The position numbers were made by a program, and so were the translations under genes. Of a stretch of DNA of 64,000 bases, positions 1 to 8,173 are shown piece after piece. Source of the stretch: Sulfitobacter sp. SK012 (GTDB lineage Bacteria > Pseudomonadota > Alphaproteobacteria > Rhodobacterales > Rhodobacteraceae); the NCBI RefSeq assembly GCF_003352085.1, contig NZ_CP025804.1, forward strand, positions 3,038,001-3,102,000, given 5' to 3'. Under the pieces are notes generated by a model. The model saw only the letters and a program-made list of their open reading frames with translations. It had not been told where the DNA came from and ran no database searches. Numbering within the stretch: the first letter of the stretch is position 1; every line of letters starts with the position of its first letter.

Positions 1-89
1 TGGGACAGCTGACGGTATCCGATGATGCACCATGGGCACATTACGTCTGACACGATGTCGATGCGCAGTGGTTGTGTAGGGTCAGTCAT
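1..89 (-). CDS. DsbA-family oxidoreductase (FrnE-like), 5' end only
   Basis: The gene runs off the left edge, so only the first 29 codons are visible. The start is ATG at 89 (minus strand), preceded by a good ribosome-binding site (GGGAGG, 4 bases upstream). The peptide has the N-terminal beta strand and active site of the DsbA fold: IDIVSDVMCPWC, with the CPWC motif at about residues 18-21. CPWC with the following IIGYRQL is typical of the FrnE / 2-hydroxychromene-2-carboxylate isomerase-like branch of DsbA proteins. No signal peptide is visible, so a cytoplasmic thiol-disulfide or isomerase role is likely. The exact subfamily cannot be decided from this fragment. Confidence 0.75.
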   Translation of the reverse strand, partial: MTDPTQPLRIDIVSDVMCPWCIIGYRQLS

Positions 90-292
90 GTTGCCTCCCG
101 GGGCCTGTCAAAGAAAGGCCACGCGGGCCACATTTACGCATCCTAATATCACCAACTAGACAATGACCCAAGCCAGCGGGCTTGAGATCGCTGTCACTTG
201 AAGACGCCACCCTATCACGCGGTAGTTGTCAGGATTTCGAACCGTTGATGTCCCATCCCAGCTGGGTGCGCAGGCTTGGGTCCGGAAGTAGG

Positions 293-322
293 TTTTGGGG
301 CAGAGATTTCTCCGCCCCAAAA
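293..322. terminator. GC-rich hairpin after the AhpD-like gene
   Basis: A 9-bp inverted repeat (TTTTGGGGC at 293-301 and GCCCCAAAA at 314-322, 12-nt loop) begins 8 bases beyond the stop codon of the minus-strand gene at 330-896. It lacks a clear T-tract after the stem on either strand, so it is only a possible terminator. Confidence 0.4.
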
Positions 323-329
323 CATTAGA

Positions 330-896
330 TCATTCAGCAGCTTGGGCTGTTCTTTCCCACGCGAACTTTTGGAACACCTGATCGACAGGCGTCTGAGCAA
401 AGTGGTTGGTGTAGTTGGACATCAATTTCTGTGCAGCGCCCAGAATGACTTCGAGAATGTTGGTGGTGGTGAAACCCGCGTCAAAAAAGGCCTGCGTGTC
501 GGCGTCCCCCACAAAACCGCGATTGCGAACAACCAGCAAGGTAAAGTCGCGCAGTGCTTCCAGCTTTGCAGTCGGCAAAGGCGTCTCGTTGCGTAATGCG
601 TCGGTGATCGCGTCATCAACCTTCATCATCTTGGCAATGCCGGTATGCGCCGGAACGCAGTAGTGGCAGTCTTGCTCAACATTGATTGTCTGCCAAACGA
701 CAGTCTTTTCTTCGTCGGTCAGGCTGGTGGCCATGAACTGTTGGTGGGCAAAGTTATAAGCGGCCAACAAAGCGGGTGCATCTGCCATCACGGAATGCAG
801 ACCGGGGATACGACCATTGTTTTTGAATGATGTTTCCAAAAGCGGTTTGGACGCTTCTGGTGCTGTTTCGATGGTGTGTTTGACGAAGTCAGTCAT
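330..896 (-). CDS. carboxymuconolactone decarboxylase family protein (AhpD-like)
   Basis: The 188-residue protein has the AhpD/CMD signature: Cys77-His-Tyr-Cys80 followed by His84 (CHYCVPAHTG). This is the redox-active CxxC plus histidine used by AhpD-type alkylhydroperoxidases to reduce peroxides or partner peroxiredoxins. There is no signal peptide, so it should be cytoplasmic. It starts at ATG 896 and is followed by a hairpin. Two copies of a TetR-type palindrome lie 47-89 bp upstream (separate entry), so expression is probably repressed until an inducer, perhaps an electrophile or organic hydroperoxide, is present. The upstream DsbA-like gene lies on the same strand beyond 240 bp of non-coding DNA. 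The substrate is unknown. Confidence 0.85.
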   Translation of the reverse strand: MTDFVKHTIETAPEASKPLLETSFKNNGRIPGLHSVMADAPALLAAYNFAHQQFMATSLTDEEKTVVWQTINVEQDCHYCVPAHTGIAKMMKVDDAITDALRNETPLPTAKLEALRDFTLLVVRNRGFVGDADTQAFFDAGFTTTNILEVILGAAQKLMSNYTNHFAQTPVDQVFQKFAWERTAQAAE

Positions 897-1275
897 TGGG
901 TTTCCCTCATTGAGTTACGGTGCTGAGTTGCACTTAGGGATCATTGAGCGATCACTCAATATCTCATTTGAGCGATCACTCAATTGTGAAGTTCCCCGCC
1001 CAGACTGAACGTCAGCTTGAGTGAACCACTCCAGCAAGGAAAACGGCAAACAAGCTCGCAAGATTGCTTGGGCAGTTGGCGAAGATATTGCCTAAACACT
1101 CGCGCCAATCAATCGCGCCGAACGCTCCATCGTGATCGCCCCACGCCCCTGACGGCGGCCGAGTGAGCCGGTCGCGGTTGAATGCTCGAATTGATCATCC
1201 ACCTGTCGATAATTGAATTGTAATCAGCAATGAAATTTCACTAACTGTGGCCAAGTAGAACAAGAGGTAAGCCCC
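897..1275. other. intergenic region between the AhpD-like gene and hyuA
   Basis: This 379-bp divergent spacer holds the tandem TetR-type operator at 943-985 near its left end and the ribosome-binding site of hyuA (AAGAGG) at its right end. I see no further gene in it. Confidence 0.6.
943..985. promoter_or_regulatory. tandem TetR-type operator
   Basis: The near-palindrome TTGAGCGATCACTCAA occurs twice in direct orientation, at 944-959 and 968-983, with centres 24 bp apart. Such 16-bp AT-flanked palindromes are typical binding sites of TetR/AcrR-family repressors. They lie just upstream of the AhpD-like gene (start 896, minus strand). No tetR gene is visible in the window, so the repressor is encoded elsewhere or left of position 1. 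Confidence 0.65.
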
Positions 1276-3354
1276 ATGGCCGAACAATCCGTGCGCCTAG
1301 GTGTCGATATCGGCGGGACGTTTACAGACGTTGTGGTCGAAGTTGGCGCGATGTCGTTTTCAACCAAAGTGCTGACCACCTATGTCGCTCCGGAAAACGC
1401 GATTATCGATGGCATGCGGCAAGTCTGCGACAAGGCTGGGATCACCCCGTCCAAGATTGATCAGATTTTTCATGGGACCACCCTTGCCACCAACGCTTTG
1501 ATCGAGCGGCGCGGCGCTAAAACGGCGCTGATCACGACCGAAGGGTTTCGTGACGTGATCGAGATGCGCACTGAATCCCGGTTTGAACAATATGATCTGA
1601 ACCTCAGCCTGCCAGAGCCATTGCTGCCGCGCCAAATGCGCTACACGGTGCCGGGCCGAATGGATGCCAGTGGCAACGAACTGCTGCCCCTGACCCGCGC
1701 AGACATCGAACCCATCGTCGAAAAGATCGCGGCGGCAGGATACGAGAGCGTCGCTGTCGGGTTGATCCATTCCTACCTCAATGACGCGCATGAAAAGCTG
1801 GTTGGTGACGTCTTGGCGGACATGATGCCGGATGCCATGGTGTCGCTGTCTTGCGAAGTGTCACCGCAGATGCGCGAATATGAGCGTTTCAACACTGTGG
1901 TCGCGAACGCCTATATCAAACCGATGATGAAATCCTATCTCGGCCGTCTTGAAGGGCGTTTGCGAGAAACAGGTGTGCGCTGCAAAATCTTTTTGATGCA
2001 TTCGGGCGGCGGCATTCTCTCAATCGAGAACGCAGCCGAATTCCCCGTCCGTTTAGTCGAATCTGGCCCTGCAGGCGGTGCGGTATTCGCCGCCAACATT
2101 GCGGCGCGCTACGGCTTGGACAAAGTGCTGTCTTTTGACATGGGTGGCACAACGGCCAAGATCTGCTTGATTAAAAACAAAACCCCTAAGACCAGCCGCG
2201 TATTTGAAGTTGCCCGCACTTACCGGTTCAAAAAAGGGTCCGGCATGCCCATCTCGATCCCTGTGATCGACATGGTCGAGATCGGTGCCGGTGGGGGATC
2301 ATTGGCCCATGTCGATGCGATGCGCCAAATCCGCGTAGGTCCAGAAAGTGCGGGATCAGAACCGGGCCCTGCGTGCTACGGACGCGGTGGTTCAAATCCT
2401 GCAGTCACTGACGCTGACCTGGTTTTGGGGAAGCTCGATCCCGCGAATTTCGCCGGTGGCACTATGACGCTTGATGCAGATGCATCGGCCAAGGCGCTTA
2501 CAGATGTGTTGGGCGATGTGCTTGATATGGACGCGGCAACCTCTGCCTTTGGTCTGGCCGAAGTCGTGGATGAAAACATGGCTAATGCCGCCCGCGTTCA
2601 TGCTGTTGAAAACGGCGAGGACCTTTCCGAATATACAATGATCGCCTTTGGCGGGGCGGCCCCCCTGCATGCGGGCCGGTTGTGTGAAAAGCTGGGCGTG
2701 GACCGGCTGTTGGTGCCTCAAGGTGCTGGGGTCGGATCTGCCATCGGGTTCTTACGCGCGCCTTTCAGTTTTGAGGCAAACCGGTCGGTTTACATGACCC
2801 TCGCTGGCTTTGAGCCCGACAAGATCAAAACGCTTCTTACGGACCTGCAAGCCGAGGCCACAAGTTTTGTGCGCAATTGCGATGCCGTCAGCCCCATCCT
2901 GTCTGAGTTCAAAGTCTACATGCGCTATTCCGGCCAAGGCTGGGAAATCCCAATCACCTTGACCCAAGATCAAGCAATGACCCCCGATGCGGTCACGTTT
3001 GAGGCCCAGTTTATCGAAGATTACGTCAAGCTATTTGGGCGCGCGGTTGACGGCATGGACATCGAGATTACCGTCTGGTCCGTCAATGCGACGACCCCCC
3101 CGGAAACCGTCGCACGGGTTGCCGAAGATACGGGCTCGAGTACCGCGGAAACCGCCGGCGATCGCAGTCTTTTTGATCCCGCCTTCGCCGATTTTGTCAA
3201 AGCAAGCGTTGTGCTGCGCGACGACATGGCCATAGGCGCCGCAATAGACGGCCCTTCGGTGATTACCGAAGATGAAACCACAATCATCGTCCCCTCCAGC
3301 CGCAATGCCGTTCGACAGCCTGACGGCTGCATCGACGTGCGTTTGAAAGGATAG
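1276..3354 (+). CDS. hyuA: hydantoinase/oxoprolinase subunit A (HyuA family)
   Basis: The 692-residue protein has the N-terminal actin-like ATPase motif of the hydantoinase/oxoprolinase A family (GVDIGGTFTDVVVE, residues 9-22), a second phosphate-binding segment (SFDMGGTTAK near residue 290) and the family motif MVEIGAGGGS. HyuA with HyuB forms ATP-dependent enzymes that open 5-membered cyclic amides (N-methylhydantoin, 5-oxoproline) or act on related substrates. Length is normal for the bacterial A subunit. The start at 1276 has AAGAGG 9 bases upstream. hyuB follows after 4 bp, so the two form an operon. The true substrate cannot be told from sequence. Confidence 0.9.
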   Translation: MAEQSVRLGVDIGGTFTDVVVEVGAMSFSTKVLTTYVAPENAIIDGMRQVCDKAGITPSKIDQIFHGTTLATNALIERRGAKTALITTEGFRDVIEMRTESRFEQYDLNLSLPEPLLPRQMRYTVPGRMDASGNELLPLTRADIEPIVEKIAAAGYESVAVGLIHSYLNDAHEKLVGDVLADMMPDAMVSLSCEVSPQMREYERFNTVVANAYIKPMMKSYLGRLEGRLRETGVRCKIFLMHSGGGILSIENAAEFPVRLVESGPAGGAVFAANIAARYGLDKVLSFDMGGTTAKICLIKNKTPKTSRVFEVARTYRFKKGSGMPISIPVIDMVEIGAGGGSLAHVDAMRQIRVGPESAGSEPGPACYGRGGSNPAVTDADLVLGKLDPANFAGGTMTLDADASAKALTDVLGDVLDMDAATSAFGLAEVVDENMANAARVHAVENGEDLSEYTMIAFGGAAPLHAGRLCEKLGVDRLLVPQGAGVGSAIGFLRAPFSFEANRSVYMTLAGFEPDKIKTLLTDLQAEATSFVRNCDAVSPILSEFKVYMRYSGQGWEIPITLTQDQAMTPDAVTFEAQFIEDYVKLFGRAVDGMDIEITVWSVNATTPPETVARVAEDTGSSTAETAGDRSLFDPAFADFVKASVVLRDDMAIGAAIDGPSVITEDETTIIVPSSRNAVRQPDGCIDVRLKG

Positions 3355-3358
3355 AACC

Positions 3359-5068
3359 ATGGCCAAGACACATGCCAACGTCGCCTATCAAGTTATGTGG
3401 AACCGGTTGATTTCGGTTGTCGAAGAACAAGCCCAAGCTCTTGTTCGCACGGCGTTTTCAACCTCAGTTCGAGAGGCAGGAGATCTGTCCGCTGGCGTCT
3501 ATGACCTGCAGGGGCAGATGCTTGCACAGGCCGTCACAGGGACCCCTGGACATGTGAATGCCATGGCGGATGCTGTGGCACATTTCATCCGCCGCATCGG
3601 GCGCGAGAACATCTTTGAAGGTGACGTTTATATCACCAACGATCCATGGGAGGGCACCGGCCACCTGCACGACATTACGATGGTCAGCCCCTCGTTTCAT
3701 GGCGGTAAACTGGTTGGGTTTTTTGCCTGCACAGCCCATATCGTGGACATTGGTGGGCGCGGGTTTGGCGCAGATGCGGCAAGCGTTTACGAAGAAGGTC
3801 TATATCTCCCGATCATGAAATTCGCCGAACGTGGTGAGGTGGATCAAACGCTGGTGCGCATCGTGCGCGGCAATGTACGTGAACCCGACCAATTGATCGG
3901 CGATCTCTATGCCTTGGCGACCTGTAACGAGATTGGCCACCGCCGCCTGATCGACATGATGCAGGAATTCGAGCTGGATGATCTGAGCGGCATCGCGAGC
4001 TTTATCCTAGAAAATTCACGTCGCGCGACCCTTGAACGGATCGCCGAACTACCGCGCACGTCTGCGCAGGGCGAACTGACTGTGGATGGGTTCGACAAAC
4101 CGATCACCCTGAAGGTGAAAGTGACAATCCATGAGGACCGTATTGTATCGGATTTCACTGGGACGTCGGGCCTCGATAAAAAGGGCATCAACTGCCCCTT
4201 AGTCTATGCCAAAGCCTACGCATGCTATGCCTTGAAAGTGGCCATCGCGCCCGAAATTCCGAACAATGCGGCATCGCTTGCACCCTTTGAGATCAAAGCG
4301 CCCGTCAATTCAATTGTCAACGCGGTGCACCCTGCCCCAGTCGCCTTGCGTCACATCGTGGGTCATTTTGTGCCTGATGCGGTGTTCAACGCATTTGATC
4401 AGATCGTCCCCGGATTGGTGCCCGCCGAAGGGGCCGGCTGCTTGTGCAATTTCCAGGTTTCGCTTCGTCCGCGCAGCGATGCGCCCGCCCCGGCAGACGC
4501 CCGGCGCTCCGAGGTTTTGACTTTTAACTCCGGCGGCTCAGGCGCGCGGCCCGAACACGACGGGCTGAATGCGACCGCCTTTCCGTCGGGCGTGATGACC
4601 ATGCCAGTTGAGGCGACAGAACACGCAGGCCCCGTGATCATCTGGCGCAAAGAACTGCGGCCCGATTCTGGCGGGGCAGGCAAGCAGCGCGGTGGATTGG
4701 GCCAGTTCATGGAAGTTGGCGCGCGCGAAGGTCACGAGTTTGACATTCAAGCGATGTTTGACCGTGTCGACCACCCCGCCTTGGGACGGCGCGGCGGCGG
4801 CCCAGGTGCGCCTACCACAATCGTCCAAGACGACGGATCCAAGATGAACGGCAAAGGCAAACAATTCGTCGGGCATGGCCGTAAAGTGATGATGGCTTTT
4901 CCGGGCGGCGCTGGCTACGGCGACCCAAAAAATCGAACCGTGGCATCGGTAAAACGTGACCTCGCACGCGGGTATATCTCAGCGCAGACAGCAGTTAATG
5001 ACTACGGTTTAAGTGCCGACGATATTGCAATCGTCCAAGCAGCTATCGCTAATGGCGAAGACATTTGA
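3359..5068 (+). CDS. hyuB: hydantoinase/oxoprolinase subunit B (HyuB family)
   Basis: This 569-residue protein is the usual partner of HyuA. It carries family segments such as FSTSVREAGDLSAG near the N terminus, VYITNDPWEGTGHLHD near residue 90 and the C-terminal glycine-rich part ending in FPGGAGYGDP. Four bases separate it from hyuA, so the subunits should be co-translated. The pair should act in the cytoplasm on a cyclic amide or similar compound. No transporter or racemase is adjacent to narrow the substrate. The 237 bp after the gene contain no convincing coding sequence or terminator. Confidence 0.9.
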   Translation: MAKTHANVAYQVMWNRLISVVEEQAQALVRTAFSTSVREAGDLSAGVYDLQGQMLAQAVTGTPGHVNAMADAVAHFIRRIGRENIFEGDVYITNDPWEGTGHLHDITMVSPSFHGGKLVGFFACTAHIVDIGGRGFGADAASVYEEGLYLPIMKFAERGEVDQTLVRIVRGNVREPDQLIGDLYALATCNEIGHRRLIDMMQEFELDDLSGIASFILENSRRATLERIAELPRTSAQGELTVDGFDKPITLKVKVTIHEDRIVSDFTGTSGLDKKGINCPLVYAKAYACYALKVAIAPEIPNNAASLAPFEIKAPVNSIVNAVHPAPVALRHIVGHFVPDAVFNAFDQIVPGLVPAEGAGCLCNFQVSLRPRSDAPAPADARRSEVLTFNSGGSGARPEHDGLNATAFPSGVMTMPVEATEHAGPVIIWRKELRPDSGGAGKQRGGLGQFMEVGAREGHEFDIQAMFDRVDHPALGRRGGGPGAPTTIVQDDGSKMNGKGKQFVGHGRKVMMAFPGGAGYGDPKNRTVASVKRDLARGYISAQTAVNDYGLSADDIAIVQAAIANGEDI

Positions 5069-5188
5069 TCAAGACACAAACCTCTCATGATCCAAGTTTG
5101 CGGCCACGCTGAGACGCCTCTTATGCCACTCGAGAGCATCAGGAAGGTCACCGCAGGTCGTGGTGTTCGGATTTAATATCAAAAGAGA

Positions 5189-5205
5189 TGTTGGTACGGG
5201 TGAAG
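5189..5205 (+). repeat. 17-bp relic matching the island attachment site
   Basis: TGTTGGTACGGGTGAAG here is identical to 13,783-13,799, the left edge of the island attachment site, and 14 of its bases also occur in the 3' end of tRNA-Leu at 63,493-63,506. The match then ends. It may be a decayed half-site of an older integration at the same tRNA, or chance. Confidence 0.35.
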
Positions 5206-5305
5206 AGCACCCTTACGCCAAAGCGGACCGGAGGCCCACGCAACTGTCTACCGGGTTTGTGGGGTACAAATTGGCACGTGTTGAGCATTGCCCACGTTCG
5301 TCAGA

Positions 5306-5700
5306 TTATTCGGCTTTGGCACCTGCGAACCTGCGCGCCACCTCAAGAACCAGACCGAAAGGGCGGCTGACGATCAGCATGAGCACAGCTGTTGTGGCGA
5401 GGAGTGTGAGTATTTCATCCTTTGCCGCCCCCGCTATCCAAAGGGTCAGCCCGTAAACAGGGGGTTGGAATGTCAGAAACGCGACGCCATCAATCAGGGA
5501 TTTACTCCAAGAAACTGTCGGTTTCGTAGTTGAAAAGAACCAATCGCGCCACGCACCATATGGCCGTCCCGTCAGCACCATAATTAGGCGCGTCTTCAGA
5601 ACCTCAAAGGGTTCCATCCCTGCAATATAGAGCTCGGTCAGAGCGGCCAAAACAGTAAAAAAACCACTGTTGTCAGAGTATCTACAAGGGTCAAACGCAT
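5306..5700 (-). pseudogene. alaE-like L-alanine exporter, frameshifted
   Basis: Two overlapping frames together give an AlaE-family protein. One frame starts at ATG 5700 and reads MRLTLVDTLTTVVF. The other, which stops at 5306, continues FTVLAALTELYIAGM, then GRPYGAWRDW and FLTFQPPVYG, which match characteristic AlaE segments. AlaE is a small inner-membrane L-alanine exporter of about 150 residues with four membrane helices. The frames meet in a run of seven A (plus strand, 5657-5663). One extra base there would give an intact protein of about 131 residues. It is either a recent pseudogene, a phase-variable homopolymer or a sequencing error. A TTG at 5650 could start a shorter 114-residue form. 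Confidence 0.7.
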
Positions 5701-5742
5701 GCGTTTTGACTATCGCCTGAAATCACTGAAGTCGATGGCCGT

Positions 5743-5783
5743 CTTGTTAGCAAAGCCGCCGTTCGCCGCGCTTTGCTAACAAG
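5743..5783. terminator. 14-bp perfect inverted repeat between two minus-strand genes
   Basis: Arms at 5743-5756 and 5770-5783 (CTTGTTAGCAAAGC and its complement) are perfectly paired around a 13-nt GC-rich loop that can itself pair further. It lies between the stop of the DUF3604 gene (5848) and the start of the alaE-like gene (5700). No long T-tract follows, so it may be a terminator, an RNA-stabilising hairpin or a dispersed palindrome. Confidence 0.45.
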
Positions 5784-5847
5784 CTAATTGAGTAAGACCA
5801 ATCGAGCTTTGCCTAAAGCGGCAAAACCCTTGTCGCTCGGCCCTTGG

Positions 5848-7770
5848 TTACCCTTCGGGTGTATGCCAAATCGGGGATGTGTAGGCCCGTTCCTGGGTTA
5901 TCATTTTGACTTCATCTGGCATCTCGATGCCGAAGCGAACGGCATCATAAGCTGTCCAGCGCGGGGTCGGAATTTCAATTACCCTTGCGTAGTAGAAAGC
6001 ATTCTCTGACGCATCAAAGTCAGGGTCCGCCCATACTGCACCAAGCTCTGCCCGGCCAATATCGTTCGTCCAAGATGGCACCGAAAGATCCACAGTGTTT
6101 CCGACGGGTGGTAACTTTCCATCTGCGCCAGCGGTACGTTCCCCTGCCCAAGCGACATCATAAACCTTTTCCTGCTGGCTCCCATCCGCATCGATCCAAC
6201 CTTTTACAATTTGCACGCGGTCAAGGTTCGCGCCGATAGGATCGCGTAGCGCATAGACGAGGAATGAAGGGGCCTCACCATCCTGAACGGAAAGATCGCC
6301 TCCCATTGGAACGCCCTTGGAATACCCGATGCGTGCCAGATCACGCTCTTGGATGTCATCCGCTGAAAAATTGCCCCCAAAGAACCGCACTGTGATGCGC
6401 GGTCCGGTCGTTGCGTACACTTCGCGACGTTCCATTGCGTCAAAGATACCTGCTCGGGTGTTTTCAGTTGCCCAAACGGCGGTTGGGCCCGGCGTGGCAT
6501 ATTGCCAACCCTTATAGCTAATATCTAACTTTTCGTTGCCCTTAGCCACTGTAGTTGCGCGGGTTTCAGAAGGTTCCATCCAGGTGAACGCGCCAAAATA
6601 GTTGTTATCATCCTGTGTCGTCAGACCGGTATGAATGTCTGACCCGCCGACAAAGCCCAATTTGAACGGGTTCACGCCTTCGTCTTTTTGAAATTGAAGA
6701 CCCTTCTTCAAGATCGAGCGCGCGTACTCAAACGGGATCATTTCGGGCGTTTTTGCCTCTGAGACATCAAGGTTTGCCCAATCCCAGCTTTCATAGTTGG
6801 CAAATTCGTCGGTCGGTGACAGCAAGGGGTGCGTTTCGCTGTCCCCCTTTGTCTGCCCTATTTCCAAGAGCTTTTCCCAACGCGAACGTGTCACCAGATA
6901 CTCGCGATCAAATGGTGCGCCATCGTTGAATGTGTCATTTGGCGCAAACATGATACCATTGGACAGGTTCGGGTTATGAGGGATCGCCAAGACATCGCCA
7001 CCGGTGTCGTCTTCGTAGTTCTGCATCCACTTCCACAGATCGCGCGGATCGGGGCTGCCAAGTGGGGGGGCCATCAAAAAGGGCACAACCTGCAGGGCGC
7101 GCTCAGGTCCGTCGCGGAAAATAACGTTGCGGTGCAGATTGTTACCGGCCACCAATGATGTCCATTCGTAGGCGATCATCGCGGTGAACACATGCGGTTC
7201 GTTGAACTCTTCCGCTGCCTGAACAATATCACGCCATGTATTGTCATACCCGGGGCTGCCAGGTTGATAGAGCAAAGCTTCGCTCAAAGTGCCCTGACTG
7301 AACTGAGCGATCAGATCGATGGACGCCTTCTTGGCCGCGTCCCCGCCCTTGGCAAATTCTTCGTGGAATTTATTGCCCTGTTCATCCGCCATAATGTTCG
7401 GCGCACCGCGCATGATATCGGTGATCACGCCCATCCCGTCGGTGTGTTCCGTCAGCATGTAAAAATCAAACGGGCGGGCCATTTTCACAGGTTGCCCAGT
7501 GTTGGATCGAACCTGTTCGCCTTGTGCGAACCGATACATGTCTCGCGGCATAAGCGTCGTGCCGCCACCGCCTGCGTCCGCGGACAATGCTGAATGCACG
7601 TGGGTGTCCCCAAACAGCGCTTTGTCCGGGAAACCGCGATCAGCATTAGGTGAATATGGCCGGCCTTTGAGAACGCCGGAGGTCAGATCCGCAGTAGAAG
7701 CATCTTGTGCGCCTGACATCCCGGCAGGCGCCAAAAGCACGATCCCTAGCAAAATAAATGAATAACGCAT
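5848..7770 (-). CDS. secreted DUF3604 domain protein
   Basis: A protein of 640 residues when started at ATG 7770. This start is chosen because it has a GGAG ribosome-binding site and begins a clean signal peptide (MRYSFILLGIVLLAPAGMSG). A longer in-frame start at 7854 exists but adds an unlikely leader. The mature protein carries the DUF3604 pattern: GDTHVHSALSADAGGG close to the N terminus, MLTEHTDGMG, AIPHNPNLSNG and GFVGGSDIHTGL. These His/Asp-rich motifs resemble the metal sites of PHP-type phosphoesterases, so a periplasmic metal-dependent hydrolase is plausible. The substrate of this family is not established. The gene stands alone. Confidence 0.85.
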   Translation of the reverse strand: MRYSFILLGIVLLAPAGMSGAQDASTADLTSGVLKGRPYSPNADRGFPDKALFGDTHVHSALSADAGGGGTTLMPRDMYRFAQGEQVRSNTGQPVKMARPFDFYMLTEHTDGMGVITDIMRGAPNIMADEQGNKFHEEFAKGGDAAKKASIDLIAQFSQGTLSEALLYQPGSPGYDNTWRDIVQAAEEFNEPHVFTAMIAYEWTSLVAGNNLHRNVIFRDGPERALQVVPFLMAPPLGSPDPRDLWKWMQNYEDDTGGDVLAIPHNPNLSNGIMFAPNDTFNDGAPFDREYLVTRSRWEKLLEIGQTKGDSETHPLLSPTDEFANYESWDWANLDVSEAKTPEMIPFEYARSILKKGLQFQKDEGVNPFKLGFVGGSDIHTGLTTQDDNNYFGAFTWMEPSETRATTVAKGNEKLDISYKGWQYATPGPTAVWATENTRAGIFDAMERREVYATTGPRITVRFFGGNFSADDIQERDLARIGYSKGVPMGGDLSVQDGEAPSFLVYALRDPIGANLDRVQIVKGWIDADGSQQEKVYDVAWAGERTAGADGKLPPVGNTVDLSVPSWTNDIGRAELGAVWADPDFDASENAFYYARVIEIPTPRWTAYDAVRFGIEMPDEVKMITQERAYTSPIWHTPEG

Positions 7771-8173
7771 TCGGAGAGCTCCAATCAGAATCATTACAAT
7801 AGCTCGCTCAAAATATTGCCCCCGCACGTAGGTTCGGCAACAAACTGAGAGCAAATATACTTGATCAAAAACTTAGTTGAGAACTTCTTGAGTTGTCAAC
7901 TTTGGAAGGCCTGTTCTGCAGTAACTGCTTGGAATCACTGTCGAAGTAATACTGCATTTTGCTACCGTTGAGGAACGCTCAAAAAGCTTTTGCAAGGCCT
8001 TGGACACAAGCGCAGGTCGTTTGAGTGGAAACAGCAGCAGCGATGGCGATTGGAAGTGAACTGAAGTCACTTTCCCGCGGTCAGCAAATAATTTCCGCAA
8101 GCCTTCATTGAACATTTGATTTTGCCGTCAAAACAGGGCTAGTCGTCATCGGCAAACCGGGGGAGACTCGACA
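7771..8173. other. intergenic region, no supported gene
   Basis: This 403-bp divergent spacer separates the DUF3604 gene from the phosphate transporter gene. The single ORF over 60 codons in it (7873-8115, minus) has no recognisable motif. Only the ribosome-binding site of the transporter (GGGGGAG, about 8165) is clear. Confidence 0.5.

Noticed and set aside
7873..8115. 80-codon minus-strand ORF upstream of the phosphate transporter
   Set aside because: No ribosome-binding site, no motif, and unconvincing composition; treated as intergenic.
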